A stretch of 64,000 nucleotides of DNA, taken from assembly GCA_051294375.1 (NCBI GenBank), contig CM119271.1, positions 2,945,061-3,009,060 on the forward strand. Direction: 5' to 3'. The stretch comes from Paraspadella gotoi. Lineage: Eukaryota; Chaetognatha. A program made the translations under genes and the position numbers. Below are positions 1 through 13,039 of this stretch, piece after piece; position 1 is the first letter of the stretch, and every line of letters begins with the position of its first letter. A model generated the notes under the pieces. The model was not told where the DNA came from, did not search any database, and saw only the letters and a program-made list of their open reading frames with translations.

Positions 1-1428
<1,428 letters not shown>

Positions 1429-2460
1429 ATGAATTTTATCGAAAAAACGCCGTCGTCGTCGTCGTCGTCTGAAGATTCCGTACTATTTTTNNNNNNNNNN
1501 NNNNNNNNNNNNNNNNNNNNNNNNNNNNNNNNNNNNNNNNNNNNNNNNNNNNNNNNNNNNNNNNNNNNNNNNNNNNNNNNNNNNNNNNNNNNNNNNNNNN
1601 NNNNNNNNNNNNNNNNNNNNNNNNNNNNNNNNNNNNNNNNNNNNNNNNNNNNNNNNNNNNNNNNNNNNNNNNNNNNNNNNNNNNNNNNNNNNNNNNNNNN
1701 NNNNNNNNNNNNNNNNNNNNNNNNNNNNNNNNNNNNNNNNNNNNNNNNNNNNNNNNNNNNNNNNNNNNNNNNNNNNNNNNNNNNNNNNNNNNNNNNNNNN
1801 NNNNNNNNNNNNNNNNNNNNNNNNNNNNNNNNNNNNNNNNNNNNNNNNNNNNNNNNNNNNNNNNNNNNNNNNNNNNNNNNNNNNNNNNNNNNNNNNNNNN
1901 NNNNNNNNNNNNNNNNNNNNNNNNNNNNNNNNNNNNNNNNNNNNNNNNNNNNNNNNNNNNNNNNNNNNNNNNNNNNNNNNNNNNNNNNNNNNNNNNNNNN
2001 NNNNNNNNNNNNNNNNNNNNNNNNNNNNNNNNNNNNNNNNNNNNNNNNNNNNNNNNNNNNNNNNNNNNNNNNNNNNNNNNNNNNNNNNNNNNNNNNNNNN
2101 NNNNNNNNNNNNNNNNNNNNNNNNNNNNNNNNNNNNNNNNNNNNNNNNNNNNNNNNNNNNNNNNNNNNNNNNNNNNNNNNNNNNNNNNNNNNNNNNNNNN
2201 NNNNNNNNNNNNNNNNNNNNNNNNNNNNNNNNNNNNNNNNNNNNNNNNNNNNNNNNNNNNNNNNNNNNNNNNNNNNNNNNNNNNNNNNNNNNNNNNNNNN
2301 NNNNNNNNNNNNNNNNNNNNNNNNNNNNNNNNNNNNNNNNNNNNNNNNNNNNNNNNNNNNNNNNNNNNNNNNNNNNNNNNNNNNNNNNNNNNNNNNNNNN
2401 NNNNNNNNNNNNNNNNNNNNNNNNNNNNNNNNNNNNNNNNNNNNNNNNNNNNNNNNNNNN

Positions 2461-5400
2461 TCTCCTCCGCCCGCAGCAGACCCGGATCCGGCGGCAGCTC
2501 CAGCGCAGGCGGGGGCAGCGTCAGCGGCGGGGGCTGCGGTAGCTGCTGGAGTTTTCAACGAGAAGCGATGAAGTCGCTTGAGACGATCAAGAGTCTGACC
2601 GAGGATCGCGAGATGCTGGAGGAGCGGCTGATGCGGCTGGAGAAGGAGATCGGGGCTGCGACGGGGAAGGGCGGCGGCGGCGGCGGCGGCGGCGGCGGAT
2701 TGGGCGGGACTCCAAAACGGAAGAACGAGGGAGGGATCGGGAAGAACGGGACGGGATTGAGGAGAACGAACGATGGGCGCGGCGAGAAAAAAGGAAAGGG
2801 GAAGAACGGAAAGAACGGGAAGAACGGGCGAGGGATAATAACGAACGGGCAGACGGGGTCGGGGCCGCAGGGATCGATGACCTTCGGACGATCGAACGAT
2901 CCCATCTTGGGTCTGAACGGAAAAGGTCCGCCAAGGATCGGGCCGGAACTCGAAAAGACCAACTCCTCCGATCCCGTTCGGTTCTCCCCAGATCCGGACG
3001 ATTGCCAACCGGAAGTGGGCGCGGTCGAGGCGGATGTGGCGTCGAAACCGGATCCGGATAAACGCGAATCGGAAGCCGGAAATGGCATGGCGGAGGAAGA
3101 GTCGCCGCTGAACGAACAGATTCAATATTTACAGGTGAAAAAAAAATAATGTACGAAATTCTTAATTTAATTTTGTTGATTTTTTAGACAGCTGACGTCC
3201 AATTCCTTATAATAGGCTGATATTTTCTAACAGTTTTTTTTTTTTTTTTTTCAAATCAAAATGTACCCGGCTGAGTTGGATGAGTTTAACATTCGGCAAG
3301 GTTTTTTTTTATTAACAACAAAAACGATATTAACACAATTGTTAAATATAAAAACAGTAACGGTATCATTAAAAACGTAAAAAGGCTGGAACTGTATTAT
3401 CTGAATTATATATAGACTGAGACTGAAAAAACTCTAAGAACTGCAACATGCAAATTAGATTTTCAAATTTATTCGCCTTCTCTTCGAAGGAAATCTTCGA
3501 CGAGGAGCGCTCAAATCACTCGCGGACCCTCGAGCGCCTCGACGCCTCCGAAGCGCGCCGTCGTGACGAGAGGATGCATCACCTCCGAGACGCAGCCTCC
3601 ATCAGAGAGCTGCATAAGGAATCCCTCACACAAATACTAACTCTGGAGGTAAGGGGAAGGGTCAGGGTCTTTTGTAGTGACTTTATGAGTCGCTTTTTTG
3701 GCTCATTTCTGGGGCTCTCTTTTTTTTAACTATTAAGTATTATTTATTTAAAATATAGGTGCTATGTAGAAAAAAGAGCATTTTTACCTCTGTAGAATCC
3801 TATAATCTTCTAACTTTATTTTTTCGCTCTCTCTCCCTCACTCTCTTTCTTTCAAAGAGTAATACAAAAATTAAACTACACTACACTTCCCCGTTTTATT
3901 CCCCATTTTTTATCCCCATTTCTTCCCCGAGGATCGCATCCGCGAACTCGAACTGCAAGGCGCCGAGATGGAATCGAGACGGACAAGCGTCAAAGAGGGC
4001 GCCGCAATTCCGGCGTCCGGCGCTGCGGCGTCGGGAGCAGCGTCCGCGGCGTCCGGTCGACGCGGAGGAAGGAAAAGCGGCGTCGAAGATAAGGCGGACA
4101 GGGTGAGGCTTTTAAAAGGTGGGGGATTGGAGAATGAGGAAAGATTTCGGGCGAATCGTTTAAATGTACAACAACCTAATTCTTTAAGTACATAATATGT
4201 ATTATTAAAACCTATTCGAGCGTCTCGTTCCTGACTAAAGCAGTTATTTTCTGCCTCGGGGCACTTATCGTTTTTGTCGATCTTATTCTTTCCGGAAGGA
4301 AAGAAAAGTTGCTTTTTGCCCAAAAGAATAAGAAACTGCAATTTCGATGAGTTGCGCCGAATAACTATTTCTCATGAATTTCTAAATACTCAGTTTAAAA
4401 AATATAAATGCATGACAAGCGTTTTATTGTTAATATAAAACATTTTGTTAAAATAACAGGTTTTAAAATGATTATATTATATTTATTGACTTTCTCATCG
4501 TTAACCGCATCTTTAGATAGTCTTAAGATTACACAGGTATAAAGCTTTTTCATAAGTTACTTTTAATGATGTATCTTTATAAAATATTACTTAATTTATA
4601 ATGCATTGACTTTTAGGTTATTGCATTGAAAAGATCGACCGACTTAAAAGTACTCGCGTCGCTACTAAAAAAAAAAAAATTCTTTTTTTTTAAATTACTA
4701 GTTTCCGCGATGAGAAAATTGAGCATTTTCCCTCCGAGCGGCCATCGATGACTNNNNNNNNNNNNNNNNNNNNNNNNNNNNNNNNNNNNNNNNNNNNNNN
4801 NNNNNNNNNNNNNNNNNNNNNNNNNNNNNNNNNNNNNNNNNNNNNNNNNNNNNNNNNNNNNNNNNNNNNNNNNNNNNNNNNNNNNNNNNNNNNNNNNNNN
4901 NNNNNNNNNNNNNNNNNNNNNNNNNNNNNNNNNNNNNNNNNNNNNNNNNNNNNNNNNNNNNNNNNNNNNNNNNNNNNNNNNNNNNNNNNNNNNNNNNNNN
5001 NNNNNNNNNCGGGAAATAGTAACGGCCCTTGAAAAAAATATTTATCGTTAAACGTTTACCCAAATTTGGGTTGTGCAATTAGAAATTAGAAATTAGTAGG
5101 ATACTGATAGATTAAGATTATTGACTATTGTTCTTCATTAAGTTAAATTAATAAATAAGAGTTAATAATAAATATAGAGTTTTAACCGACAAACCGAGAT
5201 GGACTGACATAAAAGTCGACGGACTGACCATTAAGACTGATAGACCGACCGACCAAAATACCGACCTTAACATTGCCCTCAAAGTCGATCCATTCCAACC
5301 TTCTGCAACCCCCCCAACCCTCTTCTCCTTAGGACGCTCCTCCGCCGACGACGAAGACTTTCGACGAGATCAAGAGTCGCCTCGACGCCGACGAACTTCT

Positions 5401-6795
5401 CATCCTTCAACTCAGAAACGAGAACGAACAACTTCGCGGGGTGGTGGTGGACAGGGCCACTCAGGTGCGAAAGGATTTGGAAAGAGATGGACAGGGGCCA
5501 CTCAGGGCTGAAGGGTAAAAGGGAAGGTGTAAGACAAGGCCACTAAGGTGTGAAAGGTTTAGAGGGATCGTGGATAGGGCCACTAAGCTAGGGTGGATAT
5601 TCTTGAGAAAAAGAGCAACTTCGGGGGGATGGCGGAGGACAGGGCCACTAGGGTTTGAAGATTTCTGGAGATTTTGTTTAACAGCCTTAATGAGACGAAT
5701 TACTGAAGATAGAAAAAAGGTTTTAATTTTATTACTTGTATCTTCCATCTTCAATAAACTGATTGCATATTGTGTCAATTGAGTCATAAATATTGTTTCC
5801 GTCGCTAAAATGAAGCCAGTATAATTATTGTATTAAATGTATTATTGTATTATTAATGTATTATTAATGTAATATTGTAATATTATTATTATTATTATTA
5901 TTGTATTATTATAATTATTAATGTATTATTGTATTATTGTATAAAATGAAGCAAGTATAATTTGATTGCATTTTGAAACGTCTAGGTGCACCGACTGCTC
6001 GACCNNNNNNNNNNNNNNNNNNNNNNNNNNNNNNNNNNNNNNNNNNNNNNNNNNNNNNNNNNNNNNNNNNNNNNNNNNNNNNNNNNNNNNNNNNNNNNNN
6101 NNNNNNNNNNNNNNNNNNNNNNNNNNNNNNAGAATCGATTGGAAACGGAGAGAATCAACGCCTCAGATCAAATCAATCATCTGGAGCAGAAGTTGAGGGG
6201 GNNNNNNNNNNAAAAAAAACCAAAAAAGATAGGTAAGTATGGTTTGAAGTTACAGAATAACTTAGGTTATAATGGTTAACTTACTTGAAAATAAAATAAA
6301 ATTTTATCAAATCACGACAATATGCAAATGAGATTGAGAGACTATCTATTTCCAATTCGTTCACAAATTATTTTTTTTACAAAAGTTTGATCCCGATTTG
6401 GGAGCAGATAGAAAGAGTTTCGCTCCAACAAAAATATATTGTTTAAACTAATTATAACAATAAACAAATTCCAATCGCCTCATTTACTTCCACCTCCCCT
6501 CCCCCAAGGACAACCTCATCGAGAAGATGGGCGAAGTCAACCGCCTACACGACAACGCCCTTCCGCTCGACGCCGAGTCGGACAAGTTCCGCGCCATCCT
6601 CGACGATACCATCAAAGAACTGGCGCCGCCTGGGTCCGTGGTGGCGCCGCGACTCGAAAACGACGCCCGCGCGCCCCCACGACCCACCAGCGCCTCCAAC
6701 GCCTCGGTCGGCGCCGTTACTGGCGCTGCAACGCCGACCACTTTTGTTTCCGGTTCTCGCGCCAGTTCGGCGAAGACTGGGGACTCGGTGAGTTG

Positions 6796-6854
<59 letters not shown>

Positions 6855-7776
6855 ACGCTTGAAGCTGGGACATTCTCAAAATTTAATAACTGATACCTCA
6901 CTCAATTGAGCAACCCCATATTGTTAGAAATCTCCCTCTATAACTATCTTTATTATTACAAAAATTGTCCATTATTTACAACTATTATATAAATTAGCCA
7001 CATTCCCACAGGTCCTTGAATTCGCGGAGACTCAAGCCTTAAACTCCAAACTGAAGCGGCTCCAGCTGCAGCAGCACCGCATTAAAAGCGGCGGCAGCAG
7101 CGGCAACCCCGGCGTCCCTTACTCCCCGGCCGCCGCAAACTCTCCCAACGCCGGCGCCGCCCCGGCCGCCGCCAACCGCGCCGAACGAGCGACTTCAGCT
7201 CCTGTAGCGGGCAGCTTCCACGGTCGCACTCCACACCAGATGGCCAATCTGCAGGATTTCCTCAAATCTCAAGACTACGCTCACCACAATCGGCCGATGA
7301 CCTCCGTTCCTTACAACTACGAACCAACGCCACTTCCGGATCCCACGTCCGATGACGCCGCCAATCTCGGCGGCGCTCCCTTTCTCGGACCGAGCCACAA
7401 CAACTTCTTTCGAGACGGCGTCGCTTCTCCGGCGCCGGGGGGAGATAAAACGACGCCGGGTTTCGCTCGGACGCCGACGCCGATGTGGGTGGAACCGTGG
7501 GGAGAGCCGGAAACGCGCCGGATGGGCTCGCCCGCGTATCGGGGCGGATCGGCGACGGAGGAAGGGCTGGGGGTGAGGATTTTGGGCTCGCCGCCGCCGC
7601 CGCGGCACGGTAGAGCAGAGAGCGACGCTGGCGGCGCCGCTGCGGAGCGGAGAGATGCCGTGTCGGCGCTGCATGACGCCGTCCATAGAGAGAACATGAG
7701 TCGTGCCAATCCAGCGCCGCCGACGATGGAGGACGACTTCTCGAGAGGATCGACCGGGCCGGTTACTATTTTGGAG
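2461..7776 (+). CDS. Lamin / intermediate-filament-like protein, rod and proximal tail exons
   Basis: Seven exons, all with phase-0 borders: up to 3134 (5' end in a gap), 3490-3648, 3932-4102, 5333-5464, 5986-about 6230 (interrupted by N), 6509-6787 and 7012-7776. Borders follow GT-AG. The product has heptad-rich segments (KSLETIKSLTEDREMLEERL in exon 1). At the exon 1/2 junction, NEQIQYLQ followed by EIFDEE resembles the start of coil 2 in lamins. DEIKSRLDADELLILQLRNE lies in exon 4, and an end-of-rod-like LDAESDKFRAILDDTIKEL in exon 6. Exon 7 (255 codons) is a Pro/Ala/Gly-rich, probably disordered tail. Oddities are a roughly 130-residue Gly/Asn/Lys-rich insert before coil 2 and an Ala/Ser/Gly-rich insert in exon 3. 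Lamins form the nuclear lamina. The assignment rests on these motifs and on the lamin-tail exon downstream. A generic coiled-coil protein is the main alternative. Confidence 0.62.
5440..5660 (+). repeat. Minisatellite derived from an exon/intron boundary
   Basis: The last bases of exon 4 and its donor (GGACAGGGCCACTCAGGTGC, near 5452-5471) recur in degenerate form about four more times in the following intron, near 5488, 5532, 5571 and 5636, each within a GGACAGGGCCACT core. Spacing is about 40-65 bases. Confidence 0.75.
5883..5945. repeat. (ATT)n / ATTGT microsatellite
   Basis: Pure ATT units are followed by degenerate TATTATTGTAT units in an intron of the lamin-like gene. Confidence 0.85.
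6800..6851. repeat. (GA)n microsatellite
   Basis: About 26 uninterrupted GA units begin 12 bases after the exon 6 donor of the lamin-like gene. Confidence 0.95.
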
Positions 7777-7812
7777 GTAGAGTTTCTTTCTTTGTTTATT
7801 CTATTTGTTTAT

Positions 7813-7814
<2 letters not shown>

Positions 7815-7893
<79 letters not shown>
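7815..7893. repeat. (ATT)n microsatellite
   Basis: About 26 uninterrupted ATT units lie just downstream of the exon 7 donor of the lamin-like gene. Confidence 0.95.
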
Positions 7894-7894
<1 letters not shown>

Positions 7895-8040
7895 GTATAT
7901 ATTATGTATTTTCAGTTTGTTTTAGCGTTTTCCCAATTTCTATATTATTTACAAATGTGAAATGATTGAAAAAACTACATAAAAAAGTAAAATAATAGTA
8001 AAATAATAGTAAAATAAAATAATAGTATGTGTACATTTAT

Positions 8041-8201
8041 GAGGAGCGAGTTGCGCTCCGGCGTCGGAAGTGACGCCGGCGCTGCGCCGCCCACGACGAC
8101 GACGCCGTTTGACAGCGCGCCGCCGCACCAGGGACAGGTCGCCCACGACGCCGCCGCCGCGTTCGTCGAGAGGAGGGGCGGGGCTTTCTTTCTCTGGGTG
8201 A
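8041..8201 (+). CDS. Lamin-like linker exon, 5'-truncated copy
   Basis: An open frame with strongly GC-biased third positions runs to a GTGAGG donor at 8202. It carries SELRSGVGSDAGAA, then Thr-, His/Gln- and Ala-rich sequence (APPHQGQVAHDAAAAFVERR). The same DNA occurs in the opposite orientation at 9649-10027 and 14376-14640, where the exon is longer and starts after a phase-0 acceptor. Here its first half is missing at 8040, which is also the outer edge of the inverted repeat. By strand, phase and composition it fits as the exon between 7776 and the lamin tail domain. A one-base difference against the other copies leaves the true frame uncertain. Confidence 0.4.
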
Positions 8202-8389
8202 GGTAGCTTGTGTGGGGGAACGAGAGGTTGGGTTGGAAAAGGTCAGGAAATGATTACTTTAGTACAGAACACTTATTTTATTCAATTTTTTAAAATTTAA
8301 TTAAGGGTATTGCAACTGTTTTAAAATTAATTTTTAAACTTTCACCAAAAAGTATCACTCGAATTAACCGATGAATCAGTCGAACAGAC

Positions 8390-8887
8390 CGACCGGCGAT
8401 GAACACCCCCACAAGGGCCCCTCACCCATGCGCGGATGCTGGCGTCGCACGACCACCCTGGCCGAGAATCCGTCAACGCTCCTTGTCGGCGTCCGTAAAA
8501 TTGACGGGCGGTTCCGGCGTGGACCGGATCGAAGATATAATCCCTCTCGTCGTAAGGATTCGCCTGCGCCGCCCACTTGTTCGGAGCCGTGGCCCAAGAG
8601 ATGGCCTGTCCGGTCGGACGGCAGAAGGATGGTCACGCATCGACCGCCGTGCCCATCGAGGCTGCTCCTTCCAGGCGAAATCCCCGCGGCGGGGCGTGTC
8701 TCGCCCCGGAACATTCCGTCCAGACGGTGGTGGTCGCGTTGGGCGCGGAGGATAGTTTTGGCGGGAAACTTGAAGACGGCGACTGGGTGGCCGCCCACGT
8801 TCTGTTGAAAGGAGATGGTCGGAGAGATCCTCGTCCGAATCCGCGGACGTGTTGAAGAGTTTTATGTATTTGCCCTCCCATTGGAAC
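8390..8887 (-). pseudogene. Lamin tail domain exon, inverted copy with frameshifts
   Basis: On the - strand a CT-rich acceptor (AAAAAG at 8888) opens FQWEGKYIKLFNTSADSDED, which resembles the first strands of a lamin-tail Ig-fold domain. After a frame change come the FPAKTILR-like segment, ATTTVWTECSGARHAPP and FAWKEQPRW. The reading frame breaks several times relative to the + strand copy at 9053-9394. Either sequencing indels or decay could explain this. This copy is the only one that retains the N-terminal third of the domain. Confidence 0.6.
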
Positions 8888-8898
8888 CTTTTTGGTGG

Positions 8899-8900
<2 letters not shown>

Positions 8901-8936
<36 letters not shown>

Positions 8937-8958
8937 GAGAGAGAGAGAGAGAGAGAGA

Positions 8959-8990
<32 letters not shown>

Positions 8991-8999
8991 GAGAGAGGA
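8901..8999. repeat. (GA)n microsatellite at the centre of the inverted repeat
   Basis: About 100 bases of GA with a few interruptions, placed between the two arms and next to a 25-base gap. Confidence 0.95.
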
Positions 9000-9052
9000 G
9001 TGAGTTACTGCGCGGTTTGCCTTGGTTNNNNNNNNNNNNNNNNNNNNNNNNN

Positions 9053-9394
9053 CCGCCAAAACTATCCTCCGGCCCAACGCGACCACCACCGTCTGGACGG
9101 AATGTTCCGGGGCGCGACACGCCCCGCCGGGGGATTTCGCCTGGAAGGAGCAGCCTCGATGGGGCACGGGGGCGGAATGCGTGACCATCCTCTGCCGTCC
9201 GACCGGACAGGCCATCTCTTGGGCCACGGCTCCGAACAAGTGGGCGGCGCAGGCGAATCCTTACGACGAGAGGGATTATATCTCGATCCGGTCCACGCCG
9301 GAACCGCCCGTCAATTTTACGGACGCCGACAAGGAGCGGTTGACGGGATTCTCGGCCAGGGTGGTCGTGCCGACGCCAGCATCCGCGCATGGGT
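9053..9394 (+). CDS. Lamin tail domain (LTD) exon
   Basis: An uninterrupted frame begins at the edge of a gap and encodes AKTILRPNATTTVWTECSG, GARHAPPGDFAWKEQPRWGT, CVTILCRPTGQAISWAT and then a hydrophilic tail ending TPASAHG before TGA. The order 'FP-K..L....TVTVW...GA.H.PP.D..WK.Q..WG.G......L....G..' is the hallmark of the lamin tail Ig fold, which is shared by lamins and some secreted or bacterial proteins. The stop overlaps a GTGAGG donor-like site, so the exon may instead continue. No CaaX box is seen. On strand and content this is the best candidate for the distal tail of the gene at 2461-7776. Confidence 0.7.
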
Positions 9395-9648
9395 GAGGGG
9401 CCCTGTGGGGGTGTTCATCGCTCGGTCGGTCTGTTCGACTGATCATCGGTTAATCGAGTGATACTTTTTGGTGAAAGTTTAAAAATTAATTTTAAAACAG
9501 TTGCAATACCCTTAATTAAATTTAAAAAATTGAATAAAATAAGTGTCTGTTACTAAAGATAATCATTTCCTGACCTTTTTCCAACCCAACNNNNNNNNNN
9601 NNNNNNNNNNNNNNNTCCACCTCTCTCCCCCACACAAGCTATCCTCAC

Positions 9649-10027
9649 CGAGAAAAGGAAGCCCCGCCCCTCCTCTCGACAGAACGCGGCGCGGCGCCGT
9701 CGTCGGGCGCGTGGGCGGCGCGCTGGTCAAACGGCGTCGTGTCGTGGTGCGACGCAGCGCCGGCGTCACTTCCGACGCGGAGGCGCAACTCGCTTCCTCA
9801 TCTTCCTTCGTCTTTCTCCTCCATCCCAGTCTGCCGCGACGGAGACCAATCCTCACGCCCAAGGGCGCACGTCCCTAACGCCCCAACGCCCACGGGCGGC
9901 GCCCCTGGCGGGACGACGGGCTGTCGGAGCCCTCTCGCGCGGCCCATTCTCAGCGCAAGTCGGCCGGGTCGAAGGCGCGTCCGGGGCGCCTGGGCGTCGA
10001 CCAACTTCGTTGAGCGGCCTATCGAGT
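9649..10027 (-). pseudogene. Lamin-like linker exon, full-length inverted copy with indels
   Basis: On the - strand, an acceptor (CCCCAAAAATAG) at 10028 leads into the linker exon and a GTGAGG donor follows at 9648. The frame is interrupted near its start and again in the middle relative to the cleaner copy at 14376-14640. It forms the outer part of the right arm of the inverted repeat and also the left edge of the 4.6 kb tandem unit. Confidence 0.5.
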
Positions 10028-10039
10028 CTATTTTTGGGG

Positions 10040-10298
10040 AACAAACACCTACAATTACTCATTCGAATAACGAGAAAGAAAAAAAAACATAAAAGACACA
10101 TTGAATTTCTCTTTCTTTGCTATATTTTTTGCTCGAGGTTTTCTACATTTGTGTTCAGATTTATTTATTTATTTAAATTCAATTGACAATTTTGCTTAAT
10201 TTTTTAGTTATTTACACTTTTGTTCCGGATAACGTTCTTTAAGTACCCAGAGCTCTCCTTCTCCGTCGTGGTCTCGTCCTTCTCTCTCTCTCTCTCTC

Positions 10299-10329
<31 letters not shown>

Positions 10330-13030
10330 GTCTTTCACTCACTTCTTCCTCATCCTTAATTCCGATCTCACATAAGTCTACTGAAGCCACTGTTCGTGAT
10401 ACTAATAGAAAATTTTTTTACACTTTGCTTATTGTTTGTAACAAGAATATATAATTTTGAAATACAACAATGCGAAAAAAAAAAATCTTAATTAATTTTT
10501 TCTTTGGTTGAATAATCAAAAATTAATAACCAGTCAGACCACGAAACGATGAAAGGAAAGTTAGAAAATGAAATAGAAACTAATAAATTTAAAAGACAAC
10601 TCGCGAAAAAGAATACTCAAAAGAAATCGTGATTGACTCGTAAAAGCGATGAAAGAAGAAAATCGAAGATCACACAGTCCAGGCAGAGCGTCACGCACCC
10701 ACAAACAACATGGCGCCTCACGACGAATTTTTTTTTTCTTTTTCTGATTTTCGACGGAAACGAATTCGTGACGGAAGAATCGAAAATTGAAAAAAAACGA
10801 AAATCGATTCGAGTTTTCTTGGTTCTTGAGATTTCGCAGACACGCGTCGATATAGACTGACAGACGGACAGAAAGAACGTCTTAAAAGCCGTCATAAAAA
10901 GTCATAAAAAGTCAGAGACAGACCGACTTACGAGAAGATAGATCAGAAGCAGTCGCCGTCGCATCGGCGAAGCGAAAAATGAATTCGCCTTTTCATCGCG
11001 AAAAAAACATATATAAAAAAGTTTTCTTCCTTTTTATCGGAAAATATTTGCAAGCGTGAAAAACTGAATTGAAGGCAAAGAGAAAAAAAAGTATGGTGTT
11101 GGAATGGTAATCTTTTTTATGTTCCTACATTGTATAACCTTTCCTTTTGAAAACTTAATATTCACCCTCTCACGACCCCGACCCCAATGTCAATACAAAT
11201 CTCCCGCGGAGTACAAACTGGTCTACACAGTACACACGGATTTCCGTGTGAAGCTAAAATAAAAGAATGAATGAGCCCACGTCATGGCAACATGGGGACA
11301 GATGTGATGCCCGTGGTGTGAGCAATCTCCGTTTTAGCTTAATAATGATGGAGTCTACTTGAATCGCCGCCAAAGATGATTATTAAATTCACTTCAGAGA
11401 ATATTATTTGAGTTTGAATATCATATTTTCCTGAGATTAAAAACTCGTATATTATGAACTATTGCCTAAGTCAGAAGCGTTAAAGCTTTTACCAAGCAAG
11501 ATATGTCAAAAGCAGAGCGCTCAAGAAGCAGAGAAAAAAATTGTTTAAAAAAACAGAAAAAGGGTAATACGGAGGACGAAATTATTATCTCTCTCTCATC
11601 TCATCCTCATCTCTACTCATCCTCTCTCTCTCTCTCTTCCGTAGTTTCTTTCTTCTCGCTCTCTCTGCTATTTCCACAGACGGAGTCTCCTTTGTCAACA
11701 ATAAACGGTAATATTTTTGGTGGAGATATATTTTCTATTCACCCGGTTTTTCACGTGAATATAACTGTCTGAGTTCACACACCACGGTATATCTTGTTAT
11801 TTTTAATGTCGTTCGTCCATGTCATTGATTGAAATGTTACAACAACTATGTACAGACTAGTTGTTTGCTTAGTTACTCAGTCCACTTGTCAGGAAATTTA
11901 AAAAACAAAATGATATGAGAGAAAACACATTTGATATTTGTCTATGATAAATATCACTTAGTGTATGGTTTCCTTTGGTATTCCTATTTGTTTTTATGTT
12001 ATTGTTAGTTGTTGGTTGATTTATTGTCGGATCAAGACGAACAGCCTAACGAGATTGCAAATTACTTTTGATTTGAACAATCGGGAGACTCGTAGTTGGG
12101 ATCTATAGTCGATCGTTGATCGCGTATCAGAGGTTTTAGTTCGTACGTTGCATCGTCGTCCTCATCCTATCGATGGTTCACCCGGCAGCGCCAAGACCTC
12201 GGCGAGCGATGAAAGAAGACCAGCGAAACGCAGAACGTTATGTGCTTTGACGGTGACGACGCTGACAAGACGACGGAGACGACCGACGCATGGGACGACT
12301 GAAGACATCAGCTCAACCGGAAATACGATAACCGAATCAACGCCCGAGTGAAAAAAAATTGAAAAAGGGAAAAAAATTAAATTTTAGAAGAGTTAGATTT
12401 ATTCTTCTTTTTTAAATTTATCTAATTCCTTTTCAAGTGTGGTGTTGTTTAATAATTAGAGCAAATTGCGAAAATCTCTGAAGTCGTGACCCCTTTCAAG
12501 ACTGGAAAGCAAATAAAGAAAAGAGCTTTTTCTTTTTTTCAATTTCTGAAATACAGTGCCTGACTGATGAGTAATATTTCCATTTTTAAAGTTTTCGTCA
12601 TAACTACTAAGACGATTTTTATTCTATTCAACCAGAACGTATTATCATCGTACCGCTGTATGTAACTTTTCTCAAGTTTAAAATCTGCTCTGAGTCTTCG
12701 AAATTTAAAAAAACATTGTTTAAATTTCATATTCTTTTTAATTGCTATCAAAAAAAAACTTTAACAAGCTAATCAAAAAACGCATAAAGAGTCAAGTGTT
12801 ACAAATCCTTTTGAGAAATTGGAGATAATGCACTGTTGCGGATAAGTATCCAGAAAAAAATGATTATTTTTAAAGGCCTACTGAGAGATATAGTTGAAAA
12901 AAAAATTAAATATAAATGTTCTTGAAGAGAAGGAGAAGAAAAAAAATAATTTCTTAAGGCACTGATTCTTAAGGGCTGATAATATAAACAAACAAGAAAA
13001 AACGTATTGCATCAAACATACAATTACCAT
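10040..13030. other. Spacer of tandem unit A, no intact gene
   Basis: AT-rich sequence with a CT tract (about 10279-10330), a poly-pyrimidine stretch near 11585-11640 and a decayed copy of the Val/Asp-rich open frame described at 16636-16877 (about 12090-12350). Nothing else coding is supported. Confidence 0.6.
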
Positions 13031-13039
13031 CCAACTACA

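Larger units (their letters stand above)
8041..9800. repeat. Large imperfect inverted repeat
   Basis: Bases 8041-8764 are matched in reverse complement by 9053-9800. Anchors include CACCCATGCGCGGATGCTGG near 8422 against its complement near 9380, the AT-rich intron piece near 8290 against 9500, and the linker exon. Scattered one-base indels separate the arms. The central spacer (8765-9052) holds the N-terminal part of one tail domain, a GA tract and a gap. Confidence 0.85.

Noticed and set aside
9616-10092. + strand open frames across the linker exon
   Set aside because: The - strand frame has far stronger third-position GC bias, clean acidic and Ala/Pro-rich content and good splice borders, so the + frames are shadows.
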